Shown: positions 8,967 to 19,981 of the stretch, in pieces
Numbering within the stretch: position 1 is the first letter of the stretch
Layout: each line of letters opens with the position of its first letter
From: Psychrobacter sp. Ps6
GTDB lineage: Bacteria; Pseudomonadota; Gammaproteobacteria; Pseudomonadales; Moraxellaceae
Direction of reading: 5' to 3'
DNA: 64,000 bases
Assembly: GCF_022129235.1 (NCBI RefSeq)
Contig: NZ_JADQAI010000011.1
Coordinates: 27,511-91,510, forward strand
Position numbers and translations under genes: made by a program
Notes under the pieces: generated by a model
Told to the model about the DNA's origin: nothing
The model's database searches: none
The model's input: only the letters and a program-made list of their open reading frames with translations

Positions 8967-9419
8967 TCAGATCTCCAATAGAAAATTGAGTGGTCCATCA
9001 TTGACGCTTTCAACTTGCATATCAGCGCCAAACTGACCAGTGGCTACATTTGAATACTGGGTTTTGGCATAGTCGATGAGTTTCTCGAACAGCGCTTGTG
9101 CCGCATCAGGTGCCATCGCGCCACCAAAATCAGGGCGGCGACCTTTATCCGTTTTTGCCATCAAAGTAAATTGTGACACTAATAACAATCCGCCGCCGAC
9201 CTGCTGAACGTTTTTATCCAGTTTACCAAATTTGGCGGGGTCGTCATCATTTTCAAAAATACGATAGGTCAAGATTTTGTCAATCATCCGCTGGGCGGCG
9301 GCGAAATCATCATCATGACCCAACCCAATATAGGCCAATACCCCATGATCAATTTTGCCAACACAATGCTCATCGATAGTGACGCTCGCACGGCTCACTC
9401 GTTGTATCAGTGCTTTCAT
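8967..9419 (-). CDS. dtd: D-aminoacyl-tRNA deacylase
   Basis: A 150-residue protein of normal Dtd length. It begins MKALIQRVSRASVTID and contains LLVSQFTLMA, whose SQ and T form the catalytic surface, and a C-terminal VNDGPLNF, the Gly-Pro motif that enforces chirality. The enzyme removes D-amino acids mischarged on tRNA (and glycine from tRNA-Ala) in the cytoplasm. Its 3' end overlaps the Pho box of the downstream phoB gene, so dtd may be a separate unit that reads into phoBR at low level. It is divergent from psd. Confidence 0.95.
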   Translation of the reverse strand: MKALIQRVSRASVTIDEHCVGKIDHGVLAYIGLGHDDDFAAAQRMIDKILTYRIFENDDDPAKFGKLDKNVQQVGGGLLLVSQFTLMAKTDKGRRPDFGGAMAPDAAQALFEKLIDYAKTQYSNVATGQFGADMQVESVNDGPLNFLLEI

Positions 9420-9548
9420 TTACGACCTTCTTTATTTATAAATGGCTTACAGTTTATGGTCAGACAATAATACGCTGTCCATGATAAAATATGGTCATTA
9501 ACTTGCCCATGCAATAATGACATCACATCCTATTTTGGTAGCCTTATT

Positions 9549-10385
9549 ATGAATGTATTTACCACCTTACAACAGCTGGTACCGCAGCAGCAACTCAGTA
9601 AAGTCGCTGGACGTTTGGCCGCCAGTCGTCATCCTTATGTCAAACGTACCTTTATCCGTGGTTTTGCCAAAGCTTATAACATCAGCTTAGATGAATATGA
9701 GCGCCAAAGCCTTAATGCTTATGAGAGTTTCAATGACTTTTTTACCCGTGAACTAAAAGAAGATGCTCGCACCATCGATACCACTGCAAACGGCATCGTA
9801 AGTCCTGCTGACGGTATCATCTCTCAGCTTGGACAAATTAAAGATCATAAAATGCTACAAGCCAAAGGTCGTCATTATGACGTTGGCCAATTGCTTGCTG
9901 ATAGCGAAGATGGCAGTTATTTTGCCGATGGTAGCTTTGCGACAATCTATCTAGCACCTAGCAATTATCACCGTGTTCATATGCCATTTACTGGTACGCT
10001 GACCAAAACTCGCTACGTTCCTGGTACGCTGTTTTCGGTCAACAATACCACGGCAGCTAATGTGCCGGACTTGTTTGCGCGTAATGAGCGTCTGGTCTGT
10101 CTGTTTGATACCAAATATGGCAAAGCGGCCGTTGTCATGGTAGGTGCTATGATTGTCGCTGGTATCGAAACCGTCGCGACGGGCAAAATTACCCGCACGG
10201 ATGATATACAAGAAGCGGATCACGATATGCAGTTTGCGGCAGGCGAAGAGCTTGGTCGTTTTTATTTAGGATCAACAGCTATCGTAGTGTTGCCAAAAGC
10301 AGCAAAAGCCGACTGGCTAGACAGTATGAATGCCAATAGCGTGGTACAAATGGGTCAACTATTGGGAATGGCAAGCGCTGAGTAG
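9549..10385 (+). CDS. psd: phosphatidylserine decarboxylase proenzyme
   Basis: A 278-residue proenzyme of the usual bacterial length. The autocleavage motif LGST near residue 242-245 (FYLGSTAIVVL) gives the beta/alpha chains and the pyruvoyl group on the serine; the upstream active-site region HRVHMPFTGTL is also present. The enzyme makes phosphatidylethanolamine from phosphatidylserine at the inner membrane. The gene has its own terminator and is divergent from dtd. Confidence 0.95.
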   Translation: MNVFTTLQQLVPQQQLSKVAGRLAASRHPYVKRTFIRGFAKAYNISLDEYERQSLNAYESFNDFFTRELKEDARTIDTTANGIVSPADGIISQLGQIKDHKMLQAKGRHYDVGQLLADSEDGSYFADGSFATIYLAPSNYHRVHMPFTGTLTKTRYVPGTLFSVNNTTAANVPDLFARNERLVCLFDTKYGKAAVVMVGAMIVAGIETVATGKITRTDDIQEADHDMQFAAGEELGRFYLGSTAIVVLPKAAKADWLDSMNANSVVQMGQLLGMASAE

Positions 10386-10413
10386 CATGACTGTGTAAAA
10401 GTGCTCAAGAATA

Positions 10414-10459
10414 TCAGCCCAGTGAAGCATAGATCACAATGCTCAACTGGGCTTTTTTA
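10414..10459 (+). terminator. intrinsic terminator of psd
   Basis: Arms AGCCCAGT (10416-10423) and ACTGGGCT (10446-10453) are followed by TTTTTT. Confidence 0.85.
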
Positions 10460-10479
10460 TGCCTAGCGTTTTTATAGAT

Positions 10480-11109
10480 TTACGCGTCGATCAACCATCC
10501 TTGCTCAGTCGCATAGTCAATATTGTGTGAGAGCCAATCATGAATAGGAGGAAAGCTGTCTTTGATAAAAGCAAGCGCCGCCGCCACTTGCAAGCGCGTC
10601 ACCTGAGATTCAATCCACGTTTTTCCTTCAGTATTGAGATTAAGTAAAAACGGTAATAAACGATCAACCACTCTGAGCAGCTGAGTCTCTTTGCTACTAC
10701 CCGTTTCTTGCTCCTCCCAAACCTCACTCAAAGCCGCAATCCCGTTACCACGCTCTGCTTGCAATCGGGCTATGCCAGCGCGTTCCTCAATATGTGCCTC
10801 GCTACGACTATTTGCGAACAAAAACGTATCGCCAGCGTCGATCTCACCCAAATCATGTACCAAGGCCATCTTTAGCAATTGTTCATGATTGACATCCAGC
10901 TCAAACAACTCAGCAATTGACCAGCACGCCATGGCTAAGTGCCAAGAGTGTTCGGCAGAGTTTTCTCTGCGTGTGGTATGAGTCACGTAACTACGGCGAT
11001 TTACGCGTTTGAGCGCATCTAGCTCTAGTAAGAAATGAGTGACATCCTCTATGTCGATAGTTGCAGCAGATTTTTGATCGGTCAATGACACAGGTGTATT
11101 TGAGGGCAT
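10480..11109 (-). CDS. HD domain phosphohydrolase, YfbR/HDDC2-like
   Basis: A 209-residue HD-domain protein. The metal site is visible as H in SAEHSWHLA, HD in ALVHDLGEIDAGD, and a later D; this arrangement matches the YfbR/HDDC2 group, which removes phosphate from 5'-deoxynucleotides. The cytoplasmic role is probably nucleotide pool turnover. I prefer the ATG at 11109 because AGAGAG lies about five bases before it; the upstream ATG at 11142 has no ribosome site. It is monocistronic. Confidence 0.8.
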   Translation of the reverse strand: MPSNTPVSLTDQKSAATIDIEDVTHFLLELDALKRVNRRSYVTHTTRRENSAEHSWHLAMACWSIAELFELDVNHEQLLKMALVHDLGEIDAGDTFLFANSRSEAHIEERAGIARLQAERGNGIAALSEVWEEQETGSSKETQLLRVVDRLLPFLLNLNTEGKTWIESQVTRLQVAAALAFIKDSFPPIHDWLSHNIDYATEQGWLIDA

Positions 11110-11157
11110 ATTTCTCTCTAATGTTTTGATAATTTTACACATTATGGTGTGGCTAAC

Positions 11158-11192
11158 AACAAAATAGCGCTGATGTTATCAAGCGCTATTTC
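11158..11192 (-). terminator. intrinsic terminator of the isochorismatase-like gene
   Basis: On the minus strand AAATAGCGCT and AGCGCTATTT pair around a 10-base loop and are followed by TTTTG. Confidence 0.75.
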
Positions 11193-11239
11193 TTATAAGT
11201 CATTGGGTTAAATGACTCAGTATTCTATTATATAACCAT

Positions 11240-11815
11240 CTACTTAATTAGATTCAGAATGGTTTTGAAGGCAGGGTCTTTACTGCTACGGCACAATTCA
11301 AACAAAATGGTTTCTACTGTCGAGATTATCCCACCTGCACGGCGAATACGGCGAATGGCTTGTTTTTTGTCGTATGGAAAACGCGAGCCAACAGCATCAC
11401 CAATAATGACTGGTTGCATGCCATTGTCTAGCAAATCAAGTGCGGTCTGTAACACACAGACGTGCGCCTCAACTCCGATAAGCAATACGGTACTACGGTT
11501 TTGCTGCGCTAAATGATGCCATGTGTCATTGTTATCGCAGGCACTAAATGTGACTTTTTCAAAGCTCTTTGCATTGTCGCCCTCCAGCACATCACGAAGC
11601 TCTGGCAAGCTATCGCCCAATCCTTTTTTATACTGCTCGTTGAGCATGATGGGGATACCGAGCGCTTGCAGTCCTTTGATTATGGTCACTGTTTTTTTGA
11701 CGATATTTTCGTGATCATAGATATGCGGCGTGAGGCGTTCTTGTACATCGATAATCATCGCTTGGGTGTTTTCACGAGCAATTCGGTAAGTACGATCAGT
11801 AATCATCGTAGACAT
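11240..11815 (-). CDS. isochorismatase-like (cysteine hydrolase) protein
   Basis: A 191-residue cysteine hydrolase. The triad is visible: Asp in MIIDVQERL (about residue 23), Lys in FEKVTFSA, and the nucleophilic Cys in GVEAHVCVLQTALDL (about residue 119). The family includes nicotinamidases and isochorismatases; the short length and VEAHVCV motif place this in the YcaC-like group, for which natural substrates are mostly unknown. It has its own terminator and no obvious pathway neighbour. Confidence 0.85.
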   Translation of the reverse strand: MSTMITDRTYRIARENTQAMIIDVQERLTPHIYDHENIVKKTVTIIKGLQALGIPIMLNEQYKKGLGDSLPELRDVLEGDNAKSFEKVTFSACDNNDTWHHLAQQNRSTVLLIGVEAHVCVLQTALDLLDNGMQPVIIGDAVGSRFPYDKKQAIRRIRRAGGIISTVETILFELCRSSKDPAFKTILNLIK

Positions 11816-12013
11816 AATACACTCCTTGTACGGCTGATATTTATTATTAAAAGCTATTTTAAAATGACCATCATTAGAATTTTCATTAATAATGGTCTTA
11901 GCTCAGCTCACCCTTATTTAGTCACAGTTTCTTGAATGCGTCAATGGAGATAATTTTCATACGTACCTGTGTGCTCTTGATTACGCCAAGCATTAACTCG
12001 CTCATTATATTCA

Positions 12014-12044
12014 CAAAAAACCCCCAGCCATCACGGCTAGGGGT
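12014..12044 (-). terminator. intrinsic terminator of fadBA
   Basis: On the minus strand ACCCC-AGCC pairs across a five-base loop and is followed by a run of six T. It lies about 60 bases after fadA. Confidence 0.88.
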
Positions 12045-12100
12045 CATTATTCAAATACTTTTAATCAACAAATGTTACAAACTGGTTGCCGACTTTAAAA

Positions 12101-13324
<1,224 letters not shown>

Positions 13325-13503
13325 TTATGATGGGATTCTCTTTCGCAAAGCATTGTGTGTTATACGCGCTGCGATTCAATGCCATATATCACGCTGTCGT
13401 AAACCAGCTAAAACCGTACGTCCGTCATCAAAGTCTATCAACACATCCATGATTGTCTTTATATTGGCGGACGCACCACACTTATCCTAATACGGTATGT
13501 TCA

Positions 13504-15663
13504 TTACTCGACTGAGTAAAAAGTCTCGCCTGCGGCTGCCATATCGCGAATCTTTTGCGGGGCTTCATAGGCTTTGCCAAGATGAGCGTACTTTTCACAT
13601 AGTGCCAAGTAGTTATCTAGACCCATTTGGTCGACATAACGGCAAGGGCCACCGCGGAATGGCGGGAAACCTACGCCCATAATCATCGCCATGTCGGCCT
13701 CGCTTGGCGTGCTCACGATGTTGTCTTCTAGGCAGCGAACGGTTTCGTTGCAGAAAGCCAACATAGTGCGATCGATGATTGCTTGATCGTCGAATTCTTG
13801 CTTCTCACTATCAGTCGTAGTTTTTAGCAACTCATAAGTAGCTTCGTCAGCAACTTTCTTCGGCTTGCCGCGCTTGTCAGTTTCATACTTATAGAAACCT
13901 ACACCGTTTTTCTGACCGAGACGCTCGTTTTCGTATAGATGCTGAATCGCACCTTTATAGTCTGGTTTCATACGATCTGGGAAACCATCCGCCATGACTT
14001 CTGCGCCATGTACACCTGTATCTAAACCGACCACGTCGATTAGGTATGCAGGACCCATAGGCCAGCCGAATTTTTCCATGACTTTATCAACATGAGCAAA
14101 GTCAGCACCTTGCTTAAGCAATAAATCAAACGCGCCAAAGTATGGGAACAAGACACGGTTGACCAAGAAACCTGGGCAGTCGTTGACCACAACTGGCACT
14201 TTACCCATTTTTGAGGCGAGTGCTACGGTAGTCGCGATGGCTTCTTCAGAAGATTTTTCACCGCGGATAACTTCGACGAGTGGCATGCGATGTACTGGGT
14301 TGAAGAAATGCATACCGACGAAGTTTTCTGGACGCTCAAGCGCTTCTGCTAGGAACGTAATAGAGATCGTCGAGGTGTTTGACGCTAGGATGCAATCGTC
14401 TTTTACTAGCCCTTCTACTTCTTTTAGAACTGCACGCTTCACATTTGGATTTTCTACGACCGCTTCGATAACGATATCAGTCTCGCTAAAGTCACCATAG
14501 TTCAAAGTAGGACGGATGCGGCTTAAAGTTTCACCCATTTTCGCTGGGGTCATCTTCTTACGTTCAACCATTTTACCAAGCAGTTTGCTGGCTTCGCCCA
14601 TACCAAGATCTAATTGCTCAGATTTGATGTCTTTCATAATGATTGGCAAGCCTTTGCTGGCTGCCTGATACGCGATACCGCCACCCATGATACCAGCACC
14701 TAGCACAGCGGCTTCATTGATATCATGTGCAAGCTTGCTGTGTTTTTTGGCCAGTTTTTTGACCAGCTGATCGTTTAAGAACAGACCAACCAAGCTTTCT
14801 GCTTGTGGCGTTTTCGCAGCTTTTGCAAAACCAGCAGCTTCTACTTCGATTGCTTTGTCACGTGGCAGATTGACGTGCTTCTCAATGGCTTCAATAGCAA
14901 GAGCTGGTGCTGGGTACTGCTTAGGGTTGGCTTTAGCGAAAATAGCACCTTTGGCACTATTAAATGCCATAGCTTGCTCAAGCTGGTTTAGCTTAACAGG
15001 AGCCAGTTTCTCTTCACGTTTTGCTTTCCAATCAAGCTCACCTGAGATACATTTTTTGACCAAATCAATGGCTGCATCTTGCAAGTCGTCAGCAGGAACG
15101 GTCGCATCAACCAAACCGAGTTTTAGCGCATCAAGTGGTTTTTTTGGTGTGCCAGTAGCGATAAGCTCAAGCGCGTTATCGATACCAATGATACGCGTAC
15201 TACGAACCGTACCACCGAAACCTGGGAAGATGCCCAATTGGGTTTCTGGTAGACCGATGATTGCTTTGTCACTCATGACGCGGTATTCACAAACCAACGT
15301 CATTTCACAACCGCCGCCCATTGCTGCGCCATTGATGGCCGCAACTTTTGGGAATGGCAAATCTTCAAAACGATTAAAAGCGTCATTGACATGAACGACC
15401 CAATCTTTGATCTCGCTTTCTGACTTTTTAAAAGAAGCCACAAACTCTGTGATATCAGCCCCAGCAATAAACACGCCTTTGCCTGAAGTGACGATAAGAC
15501 CTTTCACGTCGTCCGCTTTCTCTAAAGCAGTCACGGCTTCACCAAACTGTTTATTGGTTTCGGCATCAAATTTGTTCACGCTCTCATTTTCAGCGTTGTA
15601 GTGCATGTTGGCGATGCCATCCTCTAGCATTGTCACCGTGATGCGATTTCCTTGGTATACCAT
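13504..15663 (-). CDS. fadB: fatty acid oxidation complex subunit alpha
   Basis: A 719-residue multifunctional enzyme. Residues about 1-190 are the enoyl-CoA hydratase/isomerase (crotonase) domain, with the oxyanion region [12 protein letters not shown]; from about 315 there is a 3-hydroxyacyl-CoA dehydrogenase with the NAD site [16 protein letters not shown] and the signature [15 protein letters not shown]. The partner thiolase FadA follows on the same strand. AAAGGAG lies ideally before the ATG. The enzyme performs hydration, isomerisation and dehydrogenation in beta-oxidation in the cytoplasm. Confidence 0.96.
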   Translation of the reverse strand: MVYQGNRITVTMLEDGIANMHYNAENESVNKFDAETNKQFGEAVTALEKADDVKGLIVTSGKGVFIAGADITEFVASFKKSESEIKDWVVHVNDAFNRFEDLPFPKVAAINGAAMGGGCEMTLVCEYRVMSDKAIIGLPETQLGIFPGFGGTVRSTRIIGIDNALELIATGTPKKPLDALKLGLVDATVPADDLQDAAIDLVKKCISGELDWKAKREEKLAPVKLNQLEQAMAFNSAKGAIFAKANPKQYPAPALAIEAIEKHVNLPRDKAIEVEAAGFAKAAKTPQAESLVGLFLNDQLVKKLAKKHSKLAHDINEAAVLGAGIMGGGIAYQAASKGLPIIMKDIKSEQLDLGMGEASKLLGKMVERKKMTPAKMGETLSRIRPTLNYGDFSETDIVIEAVVENPNVKRAVLKEVEGLVKDDCILASNTSTISITFLAEALERPENFVGMHFFNPVHRMPLVEVIRGEKSSEEAIATTVALASKMGKVPVVVNDCPGFLVNRVLFPYFGAFDLLLKQGADFAHVDKVMEKFGWPMGPAYLIDVVGLDTGVHGAEVMADGFPDRMKPDYKGAIQHLYENERLGQKNGVGFYKYETDKRGKPKKVADEATYELLKTTTDSEKQEFDDQAIIDRTMLAFCNETVRCLEDNIVSTPSEADMAMIMGVGFPPFRGGPCRYVDQMGLDNYLALCEKYAHLGKAYEAPQKIRDMAAAGETFYSVE

Positions 15664-16457
15664 TTGAAACTCCTTTCTATATAACGAAAGCTACGTTTTG
15701 AATTAAAATAAATAGCCAGTTACTGTTAGTAAAATGGGTAATAGCACTGTGCGCCTATGATGTCATAAAGACAAACACATAGAGGGCGCACGAGTGAAGA
15801 TGTCTTTATTATCCAGCGCTCATGATGTGATACGTGTTTTGACGTCTCTTGTACCCCATCACACGGCGCTTTATTTATATGTTGCAAATACTTCTATTAA
15901 AATACTGACTGAGACATGCTCCAACACTGACTATTGATGAATGAATACGCAGAGTAAAAACCCGATACAGTCAACATCAGACCATTTTCACGTCAATTAG
16001 TGTAGGGGATTATGCCCCTCACTGTCACAAGCTAATACCATACTCACAAGTCACTCTTAAATCACCTGTAGGCATTTACCTTATGCGTAAAGTGTTTTAG
16101 TGAATGATTGTATACTGAGTTGCTATTTTGAATGTATTCCGTCTTGCTTTTATTCATGGTCTACCACCTCAAGGATGATAAACCGTTGTTGTAGACTGAT
16201 TGATACGACTTATTTAGCTTGCGCTTTTATCAAAACATATTCAATCAGCAAGTGACATCAGTGATACGTAACCAAGACTTGTTGTAAGGTTACGATTGTA
16301 CTGCCTCGTTTTTGGATAAATTAGATCTGTAAAATGCAAAAAACAAACGATTGATACCGTGTCTCACATAAGCAATATGACCTATCATGCTACACTAATA
16401 CCGTTTTTACCTTGTCCTTAATAAGTTTTCATTGTATCTCTGATAAATGGTTGGATT
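15664..16457. other. long intergenic region between fadB and ispA
   Basis: This 794-base stretch separates two divergent genes. It holds an imperfect inverted repeat at 15749-15791 (GTGCGCC and GGCGCAC with an inner TATG/CATA), about 90-130 bases upstream of fadB and possibly an operator, and a small hairpin at about 15999-16024 (AGGGG/CCCCT) with no T run. I see no open frame with coding character, no tRNA, and no convincing promoter pair. Confidence 0.5.
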
Positions 16458-17504
16458 ATGACGGTTTCCCTTACTTCTAGCGCTATCTCTTCTGGCTTTA
16501 CCCCTTTTAACGCTGTTTCTTTTCAAAGCACTGAGCAATTTCATGGTGCTGTGCGCGCGCAATTGGCGCAAGATATTGAGGTCTTGTTTGCTTATGCCAA
16601 GCTGCCAAGCCCACTGGTAGATGCCTGTCGTTATGTCATGACGGGTCAAGGTAAGTTGGTACGCCCATTGATGGTTGCCAGTGCTTTTGCCAGTATTAAT
16701 AGCGGTAATAGTGAACGTACAGACGAGCGCAATGACGAAATCGACATGCTCAATACTGATCTAGACTCATTGCTAGAAAACGACTCGGACTATGATATGT
16801 CGCGCCGTGCTGCATTGGCCGTAGAGCTACTACATACCTATTCGTTGGTGCATGATGATTTGCCATGTATGGATGATGACGAGCTGCGCCGTGGGCAACC
16901 GACTGCTCATATTGCCTTTGATGAAGCGACGGCACTGCTAGCAGGAGATGTATTGCAGACGCTCGCGTTTGAAGTATTGACCGCGGAAATGCCAACCTTT
17001 GCGCCATTCGATGCGCATATTGCAAGTCAGCTATTGGCCATATTTGCCCCGCGCGCTAGACGCATGGTGTCAGGTCAAATGCTGGATCTCAATGCCGAAG
17101 CCAGTACTGATATTGTGCAAAACGATTTAGAAGCCATCCATCGTGACAAGACAGGTGCACTGATTGAAGCGGCCATGCTCATGGGCGGCGTCTGTGCTGG
17201 CGCAACGGCTCCGCAGCGTATGGCATTGCAAGACTGTGCTCAGCATATTGGCCTCGCCTTTCAAGTTCAAGACGATGTATTGGACGTCACGATGACGACT
17301 GATACGCTTGGTAAACCTGCGGGTAGTGATGAAAAATTAGACAAATCTACTTATGTAAAACTGATGGGTGTCGATGACGCGACCAGCTATGCGCAGTCGC
17401 TTTTCAATGATGGGCGTGCAGCTATCAGTCGCGAACTCAGCGATAATCAAGACAATGACGCACTACTGGCACTGATTGAATGGCTGTGGTCACGTAAGAA
17501 ATAG
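16458..17504 (+). CDS. ispA: polyprenyl synthetase, probable farnesyl diphosphate synthase
   Basis: A 348-residue trans-isoprenyl diphosphate synthase. The first aspartate-rich motif DDLPCMDD is at 133-140 and the second is QDDVLDV near 273; GKLVRP upstream binds diphosphate. The DDLPCMDDDELRRG sequence is typical of IspA-type enzymes making C15 diphosphate for ubiquinone and undecaprenyl synthesis. It is longer than the usual 295-300 residues because of an acidic, polar insertion at about 81-115 before helix D. The DUF72 gene follows after about 70 bases and may be co-transcribed. Confidence 0.88.
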   Translation: MTVSLTSSAISSGFTPFNAVSFQSTEQFHGAVRAQLAQDIEVLFAYAKLPSPLVDACRYVMTGQGKLVRPLMVASAFASINSGNSERTDERNDEIDMLNTDLDSLLENDSDYDMSRRAALAVELLHTYSLVHDDLPCMDDDELRRGQPTAHIAFDEATALLAGDVLQTLAFEVLTAEMPTFAPFDAHIASQLLAIFAPRARRMVSGQMLDLNAEASTDIVQNDLEAIHRDKTGALIEAAMLMGGVCAGATAPQRMALQDCAQHIGLAFQVQDDVLDVTMTTDTLGKPAGSDEKLDKSTYVKLMGVDDATSYAQSLFNDGRAAISRELSDNQDNDALLALIEWLWSRKK

Positions 17505-17574
17505 CTAATGAATAGCCGCTGAATGAAAACAGCTCAGAAAACTTTATCACCTCAAACGGCAGTGAGTGGTCAAC

Positions 17575-18393
17575 ATGGACAGTTCCCCTACCCCGCGTAT
17601 TTATCTTGGCACTGGTGGCTATAGCGATACTGACTTACTCGGTACGCTGTATCCTACTGACACCAAAAAGACCGACTTTTTACGTGAATACGCCAAGCAA
17701 TATAGTGCAGTTGAAATAAACAGCACATTTTATGCGCCCATCGGACAAAAAGCCTTTGCTGGGATGGTTGATAAAGCTTATGTACAAGCTGAAAGCGAGT
17801 TGAAATTCGCCGTCAAACTGCACCAAGACTTTACTCATGCTCGTAAAGGCACTGCCGAGCACGCACAAGCATTTTTGCAGGCGCTTACCCCACTGGTGGA
17901 TGCCGACGCCTTAGCGCCATTATTGCTCCAGTTCCCGCATGGCTTTGATCGTACTCGCGAGCATCGTCTCTACTTAGCAGAGCTTGTCAGCTGGTTTAAG
18001 GACTATCCGCTTGCTATCGAATTTCGCCACCACGGCTGGCACACCCCGCAAGTGATCGATAGCTTTCGCGAGCAGGGGCTGATTTGGTGCAGTGTCGATT
18101 ACCCCAAAGTCGGCGGGCTACCACCATCACGACTGATATTTACTGAACGTACTGGTTATTTGCGTATGCATGGCAATAACCTGAACTGGTGGGATGCGAT
18201 GAGCGCGGCTGACCGTCATGATTATCGCTATAGCGAGGCGGAGATGCAGGACTGGGCGCAAGCGATTGCCAATCAGCGTCAGCACTTTGATACGCTCTAC
18301 ATTTTCTTTCAAAACACTGTAAATGCGCATGCCTATTACAATATTGCGATGCTGCGAGAAGTGTTGGGCAAGTTCGGGTTTGAGGTTTTGTGA
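17575..18393 (+). CDS. DUF72 family protein
   Basis: A 272-residue protein of the DUF72 (YecE-like) family, which adopts a TIM-barrel fold of unknown function. Recognisable stretches are YLGTGGYSDTDLLGTLYP at the N-terminus, VEINSTFY, LAIEFRHHGWH and YIFFQNTVNAHA at the C-terminus. The ATG at 17575 is chosen because GAGTGG precedes it; an in-frame GTG at 17566 lacks a ribosome site. It follows ispA closely and is probably in the same transcript. Nothing in the sequence gives a substrate. Confidence 0.85.
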   Translation: MDSSPTPRIYLGTGGYSDTDLLGTLYPTDTKKTDFLREYAKQYSAVEINSTFYAPIGQKAFAGMVDKAYVQAESELKFAVKLHQDFTHARKGTAEHAQAFLQALTPLVDADALAPLLLQFPHGFDRTREHRLYLAELVSWFKDYPLAIEFRHHGWHTPQVIDSFREQGLIWCSVDYPKVGGLPPSRLIFTERTGYLRMHGNNLNWWDAMSAADRHDYRYSEAEMQDWAQAIANQRQHFDTLYIFFQNTVNAHAYYNIAMLREVLGKFGFEVL

Positions 18394-18494
18394 ATGTACG
18401 GTGAATATATAGGAGTAACATTCTTGATAGAGCCTGAAAAAACCTAAAGAGAATGTGAATATTTACTGCTCTTGTTTAACGTTGCATAAAAAAA

Positions 18495-19895
18495 TCAAAA
18501 ACTTTTATCTACTTTTACAAAGGCTATGCTGTTACTACGCTCATAAAGTGACAAATTACTATCAATTTTCTGGTACTCATAGTTTAATTTTGGTGTGAAC
18601 CCTTTCCAACTAAGTTTTCTATGTCCTAGGGTTGTACTAAATTGGTATTCATCATCTTTACGTTTTTCACCATAAAAGAAATTATCTGCTTTAAAATCTC
18701 GCTGAGCGTAACGGAAACTACTTCTCAAACTAATTTCATTCCCAGAGAATGCCATTCCGCCGCGTATACCGTAACGATCTGACGACTCAGCCTGATCCTT
18801 CAAGTCATCGCGCATCAAGTCTGTACCCACATAAATTAGCCATCTAGGTTTTGGTTGGTAAAGCAAAATCCATGCGGTACTGTTAGCATGACCATTGTAA
18901 TAATTGGCTAAGTCATCCCCTTCATAACGTTTTTGCAAATGTGTGAAGCTACTAGATACTTGCCATTGGTCTGATATTTGTCGACTGTATTCTAAAGTCG
19001 CAGCATAGTTCTTATTATATCGACCCCCACCTAGCAAGTTTTGCTCGACCGTCGTTATAACACCCCATGATTGCTTGATATCTTTATAACGATAGCCTAA
19101 ATTTGACTGCAATGTTAATTCACTATAGTCACTATTATCCCAATAGCTTACACCGCCTAAGTCTACGTTTTTATAAATATAATGATTACCTTCAAGGTTT
19201 TTTTCTTGCGTAGCACCGATTTCATAACGTATGCCGTGTGCGTCTTGCGGGAGTGAGTCATCACTACGAATAAATGTGGCTTCACCAATCACTAATTCTT
19301 TCAAATCAGACGCCTGATTGACGTTGTCAGTGGATTCATAACTGAAGTTTAGCGTGGGCTGCCACTCTTGAGACTTTTTGATACTGCTTAATATCTGACT
19401 AACCAGAGCTTGTAGCGCTGGTGCAAGATAGGGTTCAGCAGTCTCTAATTGCACCTTTGCTTCAGCATAACGCTTATCTTCATATAACATCATTGCCAAA
19501 TCAAATCTTGGATAATATAAATCTGGTTGACGCTCTAGTAGTTTCTGATATAACGTAATGGCTTCTTTTTGGCGGCCCTGATGTCGATATAGTGCACCTA
19601 ATCCATAGTTGTATAAAATTGCATCGAAGTTTACAGTCGTACGATATTTAGCTAATAGTTCTTCTAGTTTTTGCCAATCTTTACTGACAATAGCGAAATT
19701 AATGCTTTTTTCTAGACTGCTACCTTCTGCTAGTGGTGCAATATTTGGCGTATTAAGACTAGGTTGGTTAAGTAGTAATTCTGGTTGTATTTGTGGTGTC
19801 TTTTCGAAGAACACGGTTTGGGTTGGTGGTGATTCTTGGGCTATGGCTGTGGTAGATAATGCGATACAGCAGGCTGCATAGAGCTTTACTTTCAT
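18495..19895 (-). CDS. Slam-type outer-membrane protein (surface lipoprotein assembly modifier, DUF560)
   Basis: A 466-residue exported protein: signal peptide ending ALSTTAIAQ, a TPR-rich periplasmic part at about 60-180 (LYNYGLGALYRHQGRQKEAITLYQ is one repeat), and a C-terminal beta-barrel from about 190 with alternating aromatic strands and a terminal phenylalanine typical of outer-membrane proteins. This is the layout of Slam, which moves lipoproteins such as TbpB or fHbp to the outer face in Neisseria and moves hemophilin in Acinetobacter. The upstream gene on the same strand encodes a matching lipoprotein, which is strong contextual support. A terminator-like hairpin separates the two. 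The ribosome site is weak. Confidence 0.85.
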   Translation of the reverse strand: MKVKLYAACCIALSTTAIAQESPPTQTVFFEKTPQIQPELLLNQPSLNTPNIAPLAEGSSLEKSINFAIVSKDWQKLEELLAKYRTTVNFDAILYNYGLGALYRHQGRQKEAITLYQKLLERQPDLYYPRFDLAMMLYEDKRYAEAKVQLETAEPYLAPALQALVSQILSSIKKSQEWQPTLNFSYESTDNVNQASDLKELVIGEATFIRSDDSLPQDAHGIRYEIGATQEKNLEGNHYIYKNVDLGGVSYWDNSDYSELTLQSNLGYRYKDIKQSWGVITTVEQNLLGGGRYNKNYAATLEYSRQISDQWQVSSSFTHLQKRYEGDDLANYYNGHANSTAWILLYQPKPRWLIYVGTDLMRDDLKDQAESSDRYGIRGGMAFSGNEISLRSSFRYAQRDFKADNFFYGEKRKDDEYQFSTTLGHRKLSWKGFTPKLNYEYQKIDSNLSLYERSNSIAFVKVDKSF

Positions 19896-19916
19896 TATAT
19901 TTTACCAATATGACGA

Positions 19917-19956
19917 AAAAACCGTTTGAAATACAGAATAATACTTCAAACGGTTT
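19917..19956 (-). terminator. intercistronic terminator between surface lipoprotein and Slam genes
   Basis: On the minus strand AAAACCGTTTGAA pairs with TTCAAACGGTTTT (arms 19945-19954 and 19921-19930) and is followed by six T. It lies after the lipoprotein stop and 22 bases before the Slam start, so it should lower Slam transcription relative to the lipoprotein. Confidence 0.8.
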
Positions 19957-19981
19957 TGTTTATTTAAGGATAAGTTTTCTA

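Noticed and set aside
11513..11935. 140-residue plus-strand frame antisense to the isochorismatase-like gene
   Set aside because: It overlaps a conserved gene and has no family resemblance.
14855..15394. 179-residue frame antisense to fadB
   Set aside because: Ser/Ala-rich shadow of the opposite strand of a conserved gene.
18418..18456. Inverted repeat ACATTCT/AGAATGT between the DUF72 and Slam genes as a terminator
   Set aside because: Short arms, long loop and no T run on either strand.
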